Shown here: positions 41,381 to 51,046 of the stretch, one piece after another
Position numbering within the stretch: position 1 is the stretch's first letter
Layout: each line of letters begins with the position of its first letter
Assembly (NCBI RefSeq): GCF_002211785.1
Contig: NZ_CP022132.1
Coordinates: 434,001-498,000, forward strand
Length of the DNA: 64,000 nucleotides
Reading direction: 5' to 3'
Source: Francisella halioticida
GTDB lineage: Bacteria > Pseudomonadota > Gammaproteobacteria > Francisellales > Francisellaceae
Notes under the pieces: model-generated
Database searches by the model: none
What the model saw: the letters and a program-made list of their open reading frames with translations, nothing else
What the model was told of the DNA's origin: nothing
Program-made: the position numbers and the translations under genes

Positions 41381-42064
41381 TTAAGTAATATAATGCTCAA
41401 ACTCTATTATTTGCCATCCTCTTAACTTCGCTATTTGATATAAATCTTTAGATGGGTTAGTAGCTATAGCAGTTTTAGCATATTCTAACAGAGGTAGATC
41501 ATTTACAGAGTCAGAATAGAAAGTTATATTATTTGTTGTAATATTTCTATTATTAGCCCACTCTAAAAGTCGTTCAACTTTACCTTCCTTGAAAGTTAAA
41601 GTATCTTTTGTCTCTCCCTTTATTCTGTTATTTTCTTCTAATATATTTATTGCGAGAATATTTTCTCTAGGGAAACCTAAATATAACCCTACAGGCTCAA
41701 CTAAGTTTTTAATTGTGGCAGAAATTAATACTACTTCAGAAATTTTGCGTTTATACTCGCTAATCAAAGCTTTACCTCGAGAATAAACTTTATCTATGAC
41801 AACTTCATTAACAAACTCTAAAATATAACTATTAAAACTCGTAATCTCCATACCAATAAAAGGTTTTAATGAAAATTTAACATATTCTTTCATATCAATT
41901 TTAGCTTGTGAATAAAGCTTTTCATAACTAAGTTGCTGCTTGATCATTTCATCCTTAGGCTTAACTATGCCAATGCCAATGGCAATGGCATATCTAAACC
42001 ACTCATCTGCGGTATCAATTGAGACTAAAGTTTTATCCAAATCGAAAACTATTAGCTTTTTCAT
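41381..42064 (-). CDS. HAD-superfamily phosphatase (HAD-IB, SerB-like)
   Basis: 227 residues with all four HAD motifs: FDLDKTLVS (nucleophile Asp9 and acid/base Asp11), LISATIKN (motif II, Ser about 115), Lys in the TFKEGKVERL region (motif III) and YSDSVNDLPLLE (motif IV). The insertion after motif I is mostly helical, as in phosphoserine phosphatase and histidinol-phosphatase-like enzymes. It is the last gene of a four-gene operon, 12 bases after the PhnZ-like gene. The substrate is unknown; a phosphorylated intermediate linked to phosphonate use is possible but unproven. Confidence 0.8.
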   Translation of the reverse strand: MKKLIVFDLDKTLVSIDTADEWFRYAIAIGIGIVKPKDEMIKQQLSYEKLYSQAKIDMKEYVKFSLKPFIGMEITSFNSYILEFVNEVVIDKVYSRGKALISEYKRKISEVVLISATIKNLVEPVGLYLGFPRENILAINILEENNRIKGETKDTLTFKEGKVERLLEWANNRNITTNNITFYSDSVNDLPLLEYAKTAIATNPSKDLYQIAKLRGWQIIEFEHYIT

Positions 42065-42076
42065 ATTTAGACCTTA

Positions 42077-42988
42077 TTATAATTTTATATTTGGAAAATC
42101 TAATATCATTCTAGTAAAGGTATCAATGTTAGCTTTATCTATGACAAATATATATTTATTAATCATTGATGAGTTAATCTTTTCTAAGATAAAATGTACT
42201 GAGTTTTCATTAGGATTATTTAGTAAAGGCTCTATATATAAGCTGCCCAAAAGTTTTTCAAATCTTTTTTCAAACTTTTGAAAACTCTTCAACTGATTAT
42301 TAGCTGCTAAAATAATAATTTCTTCTAGATTAATCTTCATAGAATGCAAGTAAATAGATAGTTTTTCTACTGAGTTAGTATCTATTAATAAAATCTCTTT
42401 ATTAGGACTATATTTCTTAAATAAAACATTATCTAAAGAAGCCAACATATAATTATTAAAATCTTTAGATTGCGGAAGTCGTAGATCAATTTCTTTAGCT
42501 TTTTCATCATTGGCTCTTACTTGAATGATTTCTTTAAAAAGATTATTGTTTTCAAACTCTAAAAGCTCACTAGTATTCATAGGACCACCTTGAAATTCAA
42601 GAGTTTCTCTACTTGCAGCAGATAATTTTTCATAATAACTTAGTTTTTTCTTTGCTAAATATCTTTTAGCATCAACATGATTTTTTATAAGAGAACAAAC
42701 ACTTGTGTTAAATCCAAGCTCACGCATAATTCTAGCTCCAACCCATTCATGATGGAGGACTCCGAGACCATCCATTTCAGGTCTTTTTATGTTCTCTGCA
42801 TAGTGTCCAATGTCATGGAATAAAGATGCAACTACAACATCTGGACTATGTTTTGCTTTTGCTGCGAAATACCCTCCCTCTAAAGCATGGGCAAGTTGTG
42901 TGATATCTTCACCTATATAGTCTGCCTCAGCATTTTTACATAAAACTTGTTTTGCTATCTCTATTTGTGATTTTATATGTTTATTCAT
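42077..42988 (-). CDS. phnZ: PhnZ-like HD-domain oxygenase with extra C-terminal region
   Basis: PhnZ uses O2 and a mixed-valence di-iron site to split 2-amino-1-hydroxyethylphosphonate into glycine and phosphate. Here residues 1-165 match the pattern closely: the gating pair Tyr24 and Glu27 (YIGEDITQLAHALE), His34, HD at 58-59 (FHDIGH, with His62), His80, His104, Lys108, Ser126, Arg158 and Asp161. I recall the same numbering for characterised PhnZ. Most PhnZ proteins are about 190 residues; this one has 303. The extra 130 (EILLIDTNSVEKLSIYLHSM, then EEIIILAANNQLK) look alpha/beta and are unidentified. It is 10 bases after the PhyH gene. Confidence 0.82.
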   Translation of the reverse strand: MNKHIKSQIEIAKQVLCKNAEADYIGEDITQLAHALEGGYFAAKAKHSPDVVVASLFHDIGHYAENIKRPEMDGLGVLHHEWVGARIMRELGFNTSVCSLIKNHVDAKRYLAKKKLSYYEKLSAASRETLEFQGGPMNTSELLEFENNNLFKEIIQVRANDEKAKEIDLRLPQSKDFNNYMLASLDNVLFKKYSPNKEILLIDTNSVEKLSIYLHSMKINLEEIIILAANNQLKSFQKFEKRFEKLLGSLYIEPLLNNPNENSVHFILEKINSSMINKYIFVIDKANIDTFTRMILDFPNIKL

Positions 42989-42998
42989 AAATTTTACT

Positions 42999-43787
42999 CT
43001 ATTCTATAGGGTTCGCAACATTATATATCTCGGCACCTTTACTATAATCCTTGCCTGGAATTTTTTCACAATCTTGAGGAAATTTATCTCTTTTATCTGC
43101 AAAATATTCCTTACGCATTGATTTACCCTCAGATGCTCTACTATAAGTTATAAAAGCAGCTCTTCTTGATCTATTGCTATTATTTGTCTTTGAATAGTGA
43201 GGTAAATATGAATCAAAGAGTAAAACGTCTCCAGCTTTGCACTCGATTGGTATCCAATCTAATTTCTTAGCAATTTCTACTTTTATAGAGCCATCTTTTT
43301 CTTGATCAAGAGTTATGTCTTTATATGGATTTGATTTAATGACTCTTAAGCAACCATTTTCAATAATGCTGTCATCTATAGCTACCATCATAGTAACATG
43401 ATACTTTTGATTAAAACCAATAAATGCAGGAGCATCTTGATGCGCACTAAAGCCACTACTTTGTGGATATTTAACATTTATTTTTTCTTTAAAAAGTAAA
43501 GCTTTTTCTTCCATTAATTGAGATACTAAAGAAATAGTGTTTTCTCCGGCTGCTATTTCAAAAAAATTTTGTTCATAATCAAGAAAATTTTCTATTCTAC
43601 AAAGCTTTTTTTGGCTTCCTGATTCAAAATATTTCATCCATTTTCTTGGAGTTTCTGGCAGTGCTTCTAAATGAGCACACCATTTACTAAGATTTCGTTT
43701 TTGTTCATTAGATAATAAGTTAGTAACTTTTAAGAACTTATTCTCATCCCAAAATAATTTATCTTTTTTAAATAGTTGATAACTCAT
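42999..43787 (-). CDS. phnY: PhyH-type Fe(II)/2-oxoglutarate dioxygenase, PhnY-like
   Basis: 262-residue non-heme iron oxygenase of the phytanoyl-CoA dioxygenase family. The iron ligands are visible as His116-X-Asp118 (GFSAHQDAPAF) and His197 (DSYLPHYSKT), with Arg208/209 for 2-oxoglutarate. PhnY, of this family and length, hydroxylates 2-aminoethylphosphonate to the substrate of PhnZ, and the gene lies directly upstream of a PhnZ-like gene. The pair therefore probably forms the two-step oxidative phosphonate pathway. The family alone would also allow other small-molecule hydroxylations. Confidence 0.78.
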   Translation of the reverse strand: MSYQLFKKDKLFWDENKFLKVTNLLSNEQKRNLSKWCAHLEALPETPRKWMKYFESGSQKKLCRIENFLDYEQNFFEIAAGENTISLVSQLMEEKALLFKEKINVKYPQSSGFSAHQDAPAFIGFNQKYHVTMMVAIDDSIIENGCLRVIKSNPYKDITLDQEKDGSIKVEIAKKLDWIPIECKAGDVLLFDSYLPHYSKTNNSNRSRRAAFITYSRASEGKSMRKEYFADKRDKFPQDCEKIPGKDYSKGAEIYNVANPIE

Positions 43788-43797
43788 AAACCTTCAC

Positions 43798-45063
43798 CTA
43801 TATTTCTAAATTAACTTCTTGATTTTTTATAAAGAATGATAGTATAAAACCGAACAATAATGATAGTGATATTAATGCAACTGAAATATAAACTCCAAGA
43901 TGAGATACCATCAAAGGTAAAAACATAGTACCAATAAACGCACCAACTTTAGCAATTCCTGCTGCTAGACCATGACCTGTTGCACGCAAATGTGTTGGAT
44001 AATACTGTGCTGGCAATGAATATGTGGTAATGCCTGGACCCAAGTTGACAAAAAAGTTAAATATTATAAATCCTGTAAAAATTAGCGACATATTAACAAA
44101 ATGACTACTTGTAAAACTAAATGCTAGAATAAATAAACCTGCAAAAGATACAAAAAAACCGATCTTTTGTAATAAAATATTATTCATTTTTTGAATAGCC
44201 CATATAGATGCCCATGCCCCAAGCACAACAAAAATATTGACATAAAGTGTACTTCTAATCAAATCACCTGCCGAATCTAGGAAGCTTGCCGATGCACTAA
44301 CATGTAGTGATTCTAGAATTATTGGAGTAAATAAGCCTATACCATAATAGGCTATATCCATTAAAAACCATATAGAACAAAAACAAAAGGTTAGTAATAA
44401 ATATTTTTTAGAAAATAACTCTTTGTAGTTTTTATTTTTTTCTTTGGATTCTATATTTATATTTTTATGAGTTTTCCATAAAGTGCTTTCTGGAAGTCTT
44501 GCTCTGAGTATAAGACCTAATATAGCTGGAATTACACAACTCATAAACATCAGTCTCCAGACACCCAGCTCAGGATACACGCTATATAATCCCCAGGCAA
44601 TTAATACTCCTATCGGTGAAGCTAAGCAGTTAACTAACATTGCAATCGCCATGAATTTACCAGATTTTTCCTTGGGTGTCATTTCAGCCATATATGCAGC
44701 ACATATTGGGTAATCCATTCCCACACCGAATCCTACTAAAAATCTTAGCACAATCAAAGACGTCATATCCCAAGCTAAAGAACATGCCATAGAGATAATA
44801 ACAAAAAAAACTAAATTAATTATTAACATTGATTTTCTACCAATGTGATCAGATAATCTACCTATACAGATAGCACCCAAAGCTGCTCCTATGGGAGCAG
44901 CACTCTGAACAACACCAAGTTGAATATCTGTTGGTAAAAAAACTTGATTTATAAAGGGAAGAGCAATTGAACTAATATAAAGTAAGTATCCATCTATGAA
45001 TAATCCAAGTGAGCATACTATTAAAATTAATCTATTTAATCTTATCTGCGACGCACATTCCAT
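43798..45063 (-). CDS. MFS transporter, probably for the phosphonate substrate
   Basis: 421-residue major-facilitator protein with 12 predicted helices. The loop 2-3 signature is GRLSDHIGRKSMLI (about 63-76), and FLVGFGVGMDYPICAAYMAE (about 108-127) with EMTPKEKSGK fits the sugar/phosphate/organic-acid porter branch. It is the first gene of the operon and lies 10 bases before the PhnY-like gene, so it probably imports the substrate. Known phnY-phnZ loci I recall use ABC transporters, so an MFS importer would be unusual. The start at ATG 45063 has no strong ribosome site. Confidence 0.75.
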   Translation of the reverse strand: MECASQIRLNRLILIVCSLGLFIDGYLLYISSIALPFINQVFLPTDIQLGVVQSAAPIGAALGAICIGRLSDHIGRKSMLIINLVFFVIISMACSLAWDMTSLIVLRFLVGFGVGMDYPICAAYMAEMTPKEKSGKFMAIAMLVNCLASPIGVLIAWGLYSVYPELGVWRLMFMSCVIPAILGLILRARLPESTLWKTHKNINIESKEKNKNYKELFSKKYLLLTFCFCSIWFLMDIAYYGIGLFTPIILESLHVSASASFLDSAGDLIRSTLYVNIFVVLGAWASIWAIQKMNNILLQKIGFFVSFAGLFILAFSFTSSHFVNMSLIFTGFIIFNFFVNLGPGITTYSLPAQYYPTHLRATGHGLAAGIAKVGAFIGTMFLPLMVSHLGVYISVALISLSLLFGFILSFFIKNQEVNLEI

Positions 45064-45917
45064 ATAAGTTAATCCTATTAAATTTTTAAAATTATTGATG
45101 TGCTATAAACTATTACATAATGATTATTATATTCTTTAAATTTTTAAATTTTAAATATTTGATATGGTAATCGACATTGAAACAATGTAGAATTTTAGGC
45201 CTTGTTTTAAAAAAAATAGATCAATAAAGTTTTTAGCGAAATAATATAACAGAAATATAGTTCAATAACAATTAACTTTATGCGCCAATTTAATATTGAA
45301 GACTCAGAGGTAATAACCAAACACCACTAAGTAAACCTTTAGAAGGTGCTCCAATCGCAAGCGTATAAAGCATTTTAGAATCACAACTAGGTCAGATAAA
45401 CCTACTAAGAAGTATACTGTTTATGATATGGCAAGATTTTTAGCTAGCCTAGATATATAGTAATCAGTGTTAAGATTTAAAATGACTAATAATCTATAAT
45501 GTTCTGTCACAAATTGATAGATGCTTATATTTAAAGATTGATATTTTAGTATTTTAAAAATTATATTTGCAATTTTAAGTTCTATATCAAATCCAAAAAC
45601 AGATCTTTAGGGCCTTAATGATGTATAAAAGTATCTTAGTTGAAACTCAGCAAATAAGGCATATTTTATCAATAATAAAATCCGATTATATTTGCTAATC
45701 AAAATATAATTAAAGAAGTAAATATGATTCATGTGATAAATAGAACTGCAGATATAACAATAAAAAATTATATAATTGATTGCAGGCATGATTTACAAAA
45801 AAAAGTTAGGTATGAAATTACTTAAGCTATTACTTCAAGCTTAATTGTTTTATTTTTATGTTTTATCTACAATAATTATTCAGTAGTTAGTACTTTAAAT
45901 ATTAAGTTTATATAGTT
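45064..45917. other. Intergenic region with a decayed repeat
   Basis: It contains the presumed promoter of the phosphonate operon (45064-45180, very AT-rich, no operator recognised) and the decayed copy of the 461-aa gene's 3' end (45315-45485, separate entry). 45490-45917 shows no convincing gene. Confidence 0.4.
45315..45485 (+). pseudogene. Decayed repeat of the 3' end of the 461-aa exported-protein gene
   Basis: About 170 bases align at roughly 80 percent identity with 41170-41335, including codons for PLGGAPIAS, the ending KKYTVYDMAKFL and LDI-stop, and continue past the stop (TAGTAATCAGTGTTAA). A one-base deletion and substitutions break the frame. It has the same orientation as the original, so the phosphonate operon lies between two direct but diverged copies. 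Best read as the relic of a tandem paralogue. Confidence 0.8.
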
Positions 45918-45997
45918 ATGTGGTTTATTATTGAATCAATGTCATGCTCAAGTTGTGTAGCAAAGATAGAAAAAGCTTTGCTAAGTATAGAATTATA
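45918..45997 (+). pseudogene. HMA (heavy-metal-associated) domain fragment cut by IS-A
   Basis: Reads MWFIIESMSCSSCVAKIEKA, LLSIELYY, and then runs into IS-A copy 3. M-S-C-S-S-C-V-A-K-I-E is the copper/heavy-metal binding loop (CxxC) of HMA domains, as in CopZ or the N-terminus of CopA-type ATPases. Only the first 25 or so residues remain, and what follows the IS is an unrelated LysR fragment, so the rest of the gene was lost or moved. Confidence 0.65.
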
Positions 45998-47286
45998 CTA
46001 CCCCAATAAATTAAACAATATTTTCAATTATTTAGTTCCCATCTAAGCCGCCCGTTTTTCCAATAAGTTATCGTAATAAAATTCCATAGGTTTTTTATAA
46101 TTGATAGACTCATGAAATCTTCTATTATTATAAAAATCTATATAATCATCCACATCGTTTCTTAGTTCAACAATGCCAGGATATTGATTTAAATAAAATC
46201 TCTCACATTTAGCACTTCTCCAAAATCTTTCGATGCAAATGTTATCAGTTGCTCTACCTTTACCATCCATAGATATAGTAATTTTTTTATCCAATAATGT
46301 TTGGATATGAATGTTAGATGTGTACTGGCTACCTTGATCAGTGTTAAATATTTCTGGTACTCCATATTTATACAGAGCTTCATTTAAAACTTTCATAACT
46401 AAACTACTATCCATAGTGTTGGATATCTCCCAACTTAGTACAGCCTTAGAGTACCAATCAATAATAGCTGCCATATAAACTGTGCCAGCATCAGTCTTAA
46501 TATATGTAATATCTGTAGACCAAACTTGATTAGGTCTCAATATGCTTAAACCTTTTAGTTTGTAACTATAAATAGCATGCTCTTTGTTAGGTTCAGATAA
46601 GTTTAAGTTTGGTTTTTTCACCGCTAATATAGCTTTGATGCCTAACTCTTTACGATACTTTTGTACTGTGTTCTCACAGATGCTAAACTCATCTTCTATT
46701 AATTGCTTATGAGCTTTTATATAGCCGTAGCAGGGAATCTCCTCATGTATCTGTATAAGCTTTGCTTTTACTTCTTCTTTATGTTCGTTAACCACAGGCT
46801 TGTAATATAAACCAGCTCTAGAAACTTCTAATAAGCAACTTTGTTTTACAACAGATAATTTATGCTTAGGATCAATCATCGCTTTTCTATCAGATAATCC
46901 CAAGCTTACGAGCTTTCCCTCAAGAAATTCCTTCTCAATTGTTAGTTGTCCAACCTTCTTAGAATACTGATCTATCTTGGTTTGAAGCTTTGCATTGTCT
47001 TTTTTATATTGTGATACTGATTTGGATGGATCCATTACCAACTCAGCATTTTCTAAAAAGGCTGTTTTTCAATTATTTATGTTTTTGGGCGTAATATTAT
47101 ATTTTACTGATAACTGTGTGATTGTTTGATCTTTCCCCAATACTTCCAAGACAACTTTAGTCTTAAATTCAACGGTATATATTTTTCTCTTATTACTCAT
47201 TTACATTTATCCTAAATTGCTCATTTATAGTTTAGCTACTTTAGGAACTAAATTCTCAAAATTGTTGTTAAAATTTCATGGGGTAT
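45998..47286 (-). mobile_element. IS-A copy 3 (1289 bp)
   Basis: Complete, same ends and length as the copies at 7627 and 28899, with TATA on both sides (45994-45997, 47287-47290). The flanking genes (HMA fragment, LysR fragment) do not belong together, so this is probably a junction left by recombination between IS copies rather than a simple insertion. Confidence 0.94.
46043..47200 (-). pseudogene. IS-A transposase copy 3, in-frame UGA
   Basis: Same 385-codon frame with TGA at 47069-47071 replacing the conserved Trp; the distal 330 codons are open and keep the DDE residues. It differs from copies 1 and 2 by a few substitutions (for example IEDEFSICENT for IEDGFSICENT). Confidence 0.85.
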
Positions 47287-47290
47287 TATA

Positions 47291-47860
47291 CTATTCTCAC
47301 CTGATCTACTAGCTAAATTAGATATTTACACCAAGATGTATCCAGATGTGACTATTAATATGGATTTGGCAGAAGAGCCAGTTAACTTTGGTTAAACAAC
47401 GATAGATATTGCATTTGGTTTTAATTGGCCACCACCACAGCATATTATTTCACGTAAATATAAGCAGACCTCTTATGTTACTTGTGCCTCATCTGAGTAT
47501 ATTCGACGTTATGGTGAACCAAAGACTATAAAAGATATGCATAGACATAAAATTATCATACATACTATAAGAACAAAGAGTAATATGCCGATGATAATAG
47601 GTTTTAAAAATACGTCAGAGAAAATTCAGCCTTATTTATATATTAATGGTGTTGAAGCTATGAAGGCCTGTGTTTTGCAACATATGGGTATTGCACAATT
47701 TCATGATTATGCTGTTAAAAAAGAGTTAGAAGACGGAACTCTCGTTGAAATACTTAAACCTACTATTATAGAAACCTTTGACTTATGTATTTATTATGAA
47801 AAAAACAATATTGTTCAACCAAAGGTCAAGAAGTTTATAGAACTATTTTTTCCTAAGTAG
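47291..47860 (+). pseudogene. LysR-family regulator, effector domain fragment
   Basis: Right after IS-A copy 3 the plus strand reads FSPDLLAKLDIYTKMYPDVT, INMDLAEEPVNFG, TAA, TIDIAFGFNWPPP, then SSEYIRRYGEPKTIKD and MKACVLQHMGIAQFHDYAVK, to 47860. This is the substrate-binding half of a LysR-type regulator. The N-terminal winged helix is missing and there is an in-frame TAA near 47394. The effector and targets cannot be told. Confidence 0.8.
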
Positions 47861-47908
47861 TGGCTATATTAAATCAAAAACTCAACAAGATATAGATACA
47901 ACAGTAGC

Positions 47909-49792
47909 CTAAGCGAAATCAAAAATATTATTTAGTATAGCAGCTGAGAAAATATTAAATAAAATCCTACTAATAAAAGGATCTGTAGCACCATTTTTAA
48001 TATGGTGATTAAACAACTCTAGTAGTTTAGCATGGTCAAATAGTTGCATCGATATGAAATTATTACTATGAAATACATCTCCCATCATTATATTTAGAGG
48101 GGATTTCGCTTTGCTTGGTGGCGCCATATATGGATGTTTCATATTTTGATAGTGCTCTGGTGTGACAAAATCTTTACAGCTTTCTCTTAGAATAAATTTA
48201 TCTGTATTATTGTAGTATTTATACTTAGGAGGTACTTTAGTTATATAGTCAATCACATCATTATCAAGAAAAGGCACTCTAGCTTCAACAGAATGGGCCA
48301 TCTCAGTACGATCACCTAATGCAGTTAGGACATAAGCAAATGTATTTAAGGATTGGTAGTATAAGGAAATATTTAGTGCGTCCCAGTTACTTATGTCAAT
48401 AAAGTTTTTGTCTAAAAATCTTTGAAATTTATCTAAGCAATTTTCATCTTTGAAGTTTTTGCTAAAGAGATCGTTTACTTGCTCTATTTGTGGTACATGA
48501 TTTGAGCAAAAACTTGGGCTAAAGCCTAGTTTTCTTTTTAAATATTCTATCTCTCTAGCTCCATCGGCAAGGAAAACTCCTTTATTTACTTCAATTTTGC
48601 TCGCAATAGAGTTTTTATCAAACATTTCTGGATTAACTTGCATAGCATCAATTACATTTGTAATATAGCCGCAATTATATTCGTCTGATCCTTCGCCTGT
48701 TAAGACTACTTTATAATTATTTTTACGAACTAAATCACTTAATAAATGTTTTGCTACTCCATGAGGATTAAAAGTTGTATTTTCTAAACACCAAAGATGA
48801 TCAGTAAGCTTATCTGCTAAAATCTGATCATTGATATCTAGAATATGTTGTTTGCCTGAATATTTGTTTATTAATTTTTTTGCAATTATGCTTTCATCAT
48901 AATTTTTATCATCAAACGATATTGTGAACGCATCTAGCCCTTTACCACTTAGTTGGCTTGCAATAGCATAACATACTGAAGAATCTATGCCTCCACTGAG
49001 ATAAGTAGCAACTGGAACATCTGAGACTAATCTTCTTTCTATTGCTTTAGTAATCCTATTACGATATTGATCAAGAATTTCGGGTAAAGTTTCGCTAGTA
49101 TAGTTGGCCTTATCATATTTGGGTTGCCAATAACGATGCTCAGAAATATTTCCAGAACGTATGTCATAAATCATGAAATGACTAGGTTTAACGTTATAGA
49201 TGTTTTTGAATATAGTGTCATCTTGGCTTAAGGGCTGTCCATAGAGACGATCTTTTAACTCTCTTATATTAAACTCGGCCTTTTGTCTGTGATATTTAAG
49301 TATACTTTTTATCTCTGAAGCGAAGCTAATACCTTGGCTATCAATACTGAAATGTAGTGGTTTAACCCCGTGCCTATCTCTAAAAGCAATTATACGCTGT
49401 TTGTTTTTATCATAGATAACACCTGCAAACTCACCATTTAATTGAGCAAAACAATCATTGCCGCTTTCTAAATACATAGGTAATATTATTTCACTATCAG
49501 TATTTGTATTAAATTTGTAATTTTTCGACTTATAGTCTTGTCGAATTTGTTTGTAGTCGTAGAATTCTCCATTTACTATAGCAGTAAGATCATCATTATG
49601 ATTTAATGGCTGTTCACCATTTTCAACACCAATTATGCTTAAGCGAGTATGTCCAAAAGCAATATTTGGATCATTGAGTATACTATAATGTTGCTCATCT
49701 GGACCTCTGTGCTTAAGTAATGAAAGAGCAGCGTTGAACCTTTCTCTATCTATTTGCTCATTTTTTCTAAAAACCATTAAGATTCCACACAT
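47909..49792 (-). CDS. asnB: Asparagine synthase (glutamine-hydrolysing)
   Basis: Makes asparagine from aspartate, ATP and glutamine. The start is set at ATG 49792 because the class II amidotransferase needs Cys2 (MCGILMVFRK) and AAGGTGG lies just upstream; a longer frame from 49828 would bury the Cys. N-terminal domain: HRGPDEQHYS, GHTRLSIIG, NGEFYD. C-terminal synthetase domain: the PP-loop YLSGGIDSSVCYA and the LTGEGSDEYNCGY stretch. 627 residues, similar to bacterial AsnB. It is followed downstream by the LysR fragment in convergent orientation. Confidence 0.94.
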   Translation of the reverse strand: MCGILMVFRKNEQIDRERFNAALSLLKHRGPDEQHYSILNDPNIAFGHTRLSIIGVENGEQPLNHNDDLTAIVNGEFYDYKQIRQDYKSKNYKFNTNTDSEIILPMYLESGNDCFAQLNGEFAGVIYDKNKQRIIAFRDRHGVKPLHFSIDSQGISFASEIKSILKYHRQKAEFNIRELKDRLYGQPLSQDDTIFKNIYNVKPSHFMIYDIRSGNISEHRYWQPKYDKANYTSETLPEILDQYRNRITKAIERRLVSDVPVATYLSGGIDSSVCYAIASQLSGKGLDAFTISFDDKNYDESIIAKKLINKYSGKQHILDINDQILADKLTDHLWCLENTTFNPHGVAKHLLSDLVRKNNYKVVLTGEGSDEYNCGYITNVIDAMQVNPEMFDKNSIASKIEVNKGVFLADGAREIEYLKRKLGFSPSFCSNHVPQIEQVNDLFSKNFKDENCLDKFQRFLDKNFIDISNWDALNISLYYQSLNTFAYVLTALGDRTEMAHSVEARVPFLDNDVIDYITKVPPKYKYYNNTDKFILRESCKDFVTPEHYQNMKHPYMAPPSKAKSPLNIMMGDVFHSNNFISMQLFDHAKLLELFNHHIKNGATDPFISRILFNIFSAAILNNIFDFA

Positions 49793-49892
49793 ATTAACCA
49801 CCTTGTTGGCACTTTTAAGAATTAACAATAATACTTTTTTTTGTATAGCCCTTTATTTACAAATACTGTTATATATTTTTGTTTATTTTCTA

Positions 49893-49968
49893 TGGCACAC
49901 CCAGAGGGACTCGAACCCCCGCATCCGCCTCCGGAGGGCGACGCTCTATCCAGTTAAGCTATGAGTGC
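49893..49968 (-). tRNA. tRNA-Arg (anticodon CCG)
   Basis: A 76-base cloverleaf on the minus strand. The acceptor stem is GCACTCA with TGGGTGT, discriminator G and an encoded CCA; the anticodon loop is CTCCGGA giving anticodon CCG for CGG codons; the T-arm is GGGGGTTCGAGTCCCTC. All four stems pair. It lies between asnB and an IS-A remnant; no integrase or attachment-site duplication was seen next to it. Confidence 0.95.
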
Positions 49969-50136
49969 AATGTCTTTATCTTAAGGTGTTTTGTGATATT
50001 GAGTAATTTTTTTACTTTTATAAGGTTCTGTGTAGGTACTACAATCACAACTTTTTTGTTTAATTTTGCTATAAAGTAAATAAATGATAAAGTAAAAATA
50101 CAGCAAGTAAAAGAGATTATTAAATTCTAACATATA

Positions 50137-51046
50137 CTACCCCAATAAATTAAACAATATTTTCAATTATTTAGTTCCCATCTAAGCCGCCCGTTTTTCC
50201 AATAAGTTATCGTAATAAAATTCCATAGGTTTTTTATAATTGATAGACTCATGAAATCTTCTATTATTATAAAGATCTATATAATCATCCACATCGTTTC
50301 TTAGTTCAACAATGCCAGGATATTGATTTAAATAAAATCTCTCACATTTAGCACTTCTCCAAAATCTTTCGATGCAAATGTTATCAGTTGCTCTACCTTT
50401 ACCATCCATAGATATAGTAATTTTTTTATCTAATAATGTTTGGATATGAATGTTAGATGTGTACTGGCTACCTTGATCAGTGTTAAATATTTCTGGTACT
50501 CCATATTTATACAGAGCTTCATTTAAAACTTTCATAACTAAACTACTATCCATAGTGTTGGATATCTCCCAACTTAGTACAGCCTTAGAGTACCAATCAA
50601 TAATATCTGCCATATAAACTGTGCCAGCATCAGTCTTAATATATGTAATATCTGTAGACCAAACTTGATTAGGTCTCAATATGCTTAAACCTTTTAGTTT
50701 GTAACTATAAATAGCATGCTCTTTGTTAGGTTCAGATAAGTTTAAGTTTGGTTTTTTCACCGCTAATATAGCTTTGATGCCTAACTCTTTACGATACTTT
50801 TGTACTGTGTTCTCACAGATGCTAAACCGATCTTCTATTAATTGCTTATGAGCTTTTATATAGCCGTAGCAGGGAATCTCCTCATGTATCTGTATAAGCT
50901 TTGCTTTTACTTCTTCTTTATGTTCGTTAACCACAGGCTTGTAATATAAACCAGCTCTAGAAACTTCTAATAAGCAACTTTGTTTTACAACAGATAATTT
51001 ATGCTTAGGATCAATCATCGCTTTTCTATCAGATAATCCCAAGCTT
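50137..51046 (-). mobile_element. IS-A copy truncated by IS-C copy 2 (3' 910 bp)
   Basis: Starts at the CTACCCC end beside TATA (50133-50136) and matches the last 910 bp of IS-A, breaking off at codons for SLGLSDRK where IS-C copy 2 begins (51047). The remnant frame 50182-51042 still encodes the whole DDE domain, but the N-terminal DNA-binding part and the left terminal repeat are gone. Confidence 0.94.

Noticed and set aside
41381-42064. HAD protein as phosphonoacetaldehyde hydrolase (phosphonatase)
   Set aside because: Motifs fit the HAD-IB/SerB-like type with Asp11 after the nucleophile; phosphonatase belongs to another branch with a Schiff-base lysine in its cap.
41310-45315. Repeats around the phosphonate operon as phage-type attachment sites
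   Set aside because: They are about 170 bases long, only about 80 percent identical, partly coding and without an integrase; a decayed paralogue explains them better.
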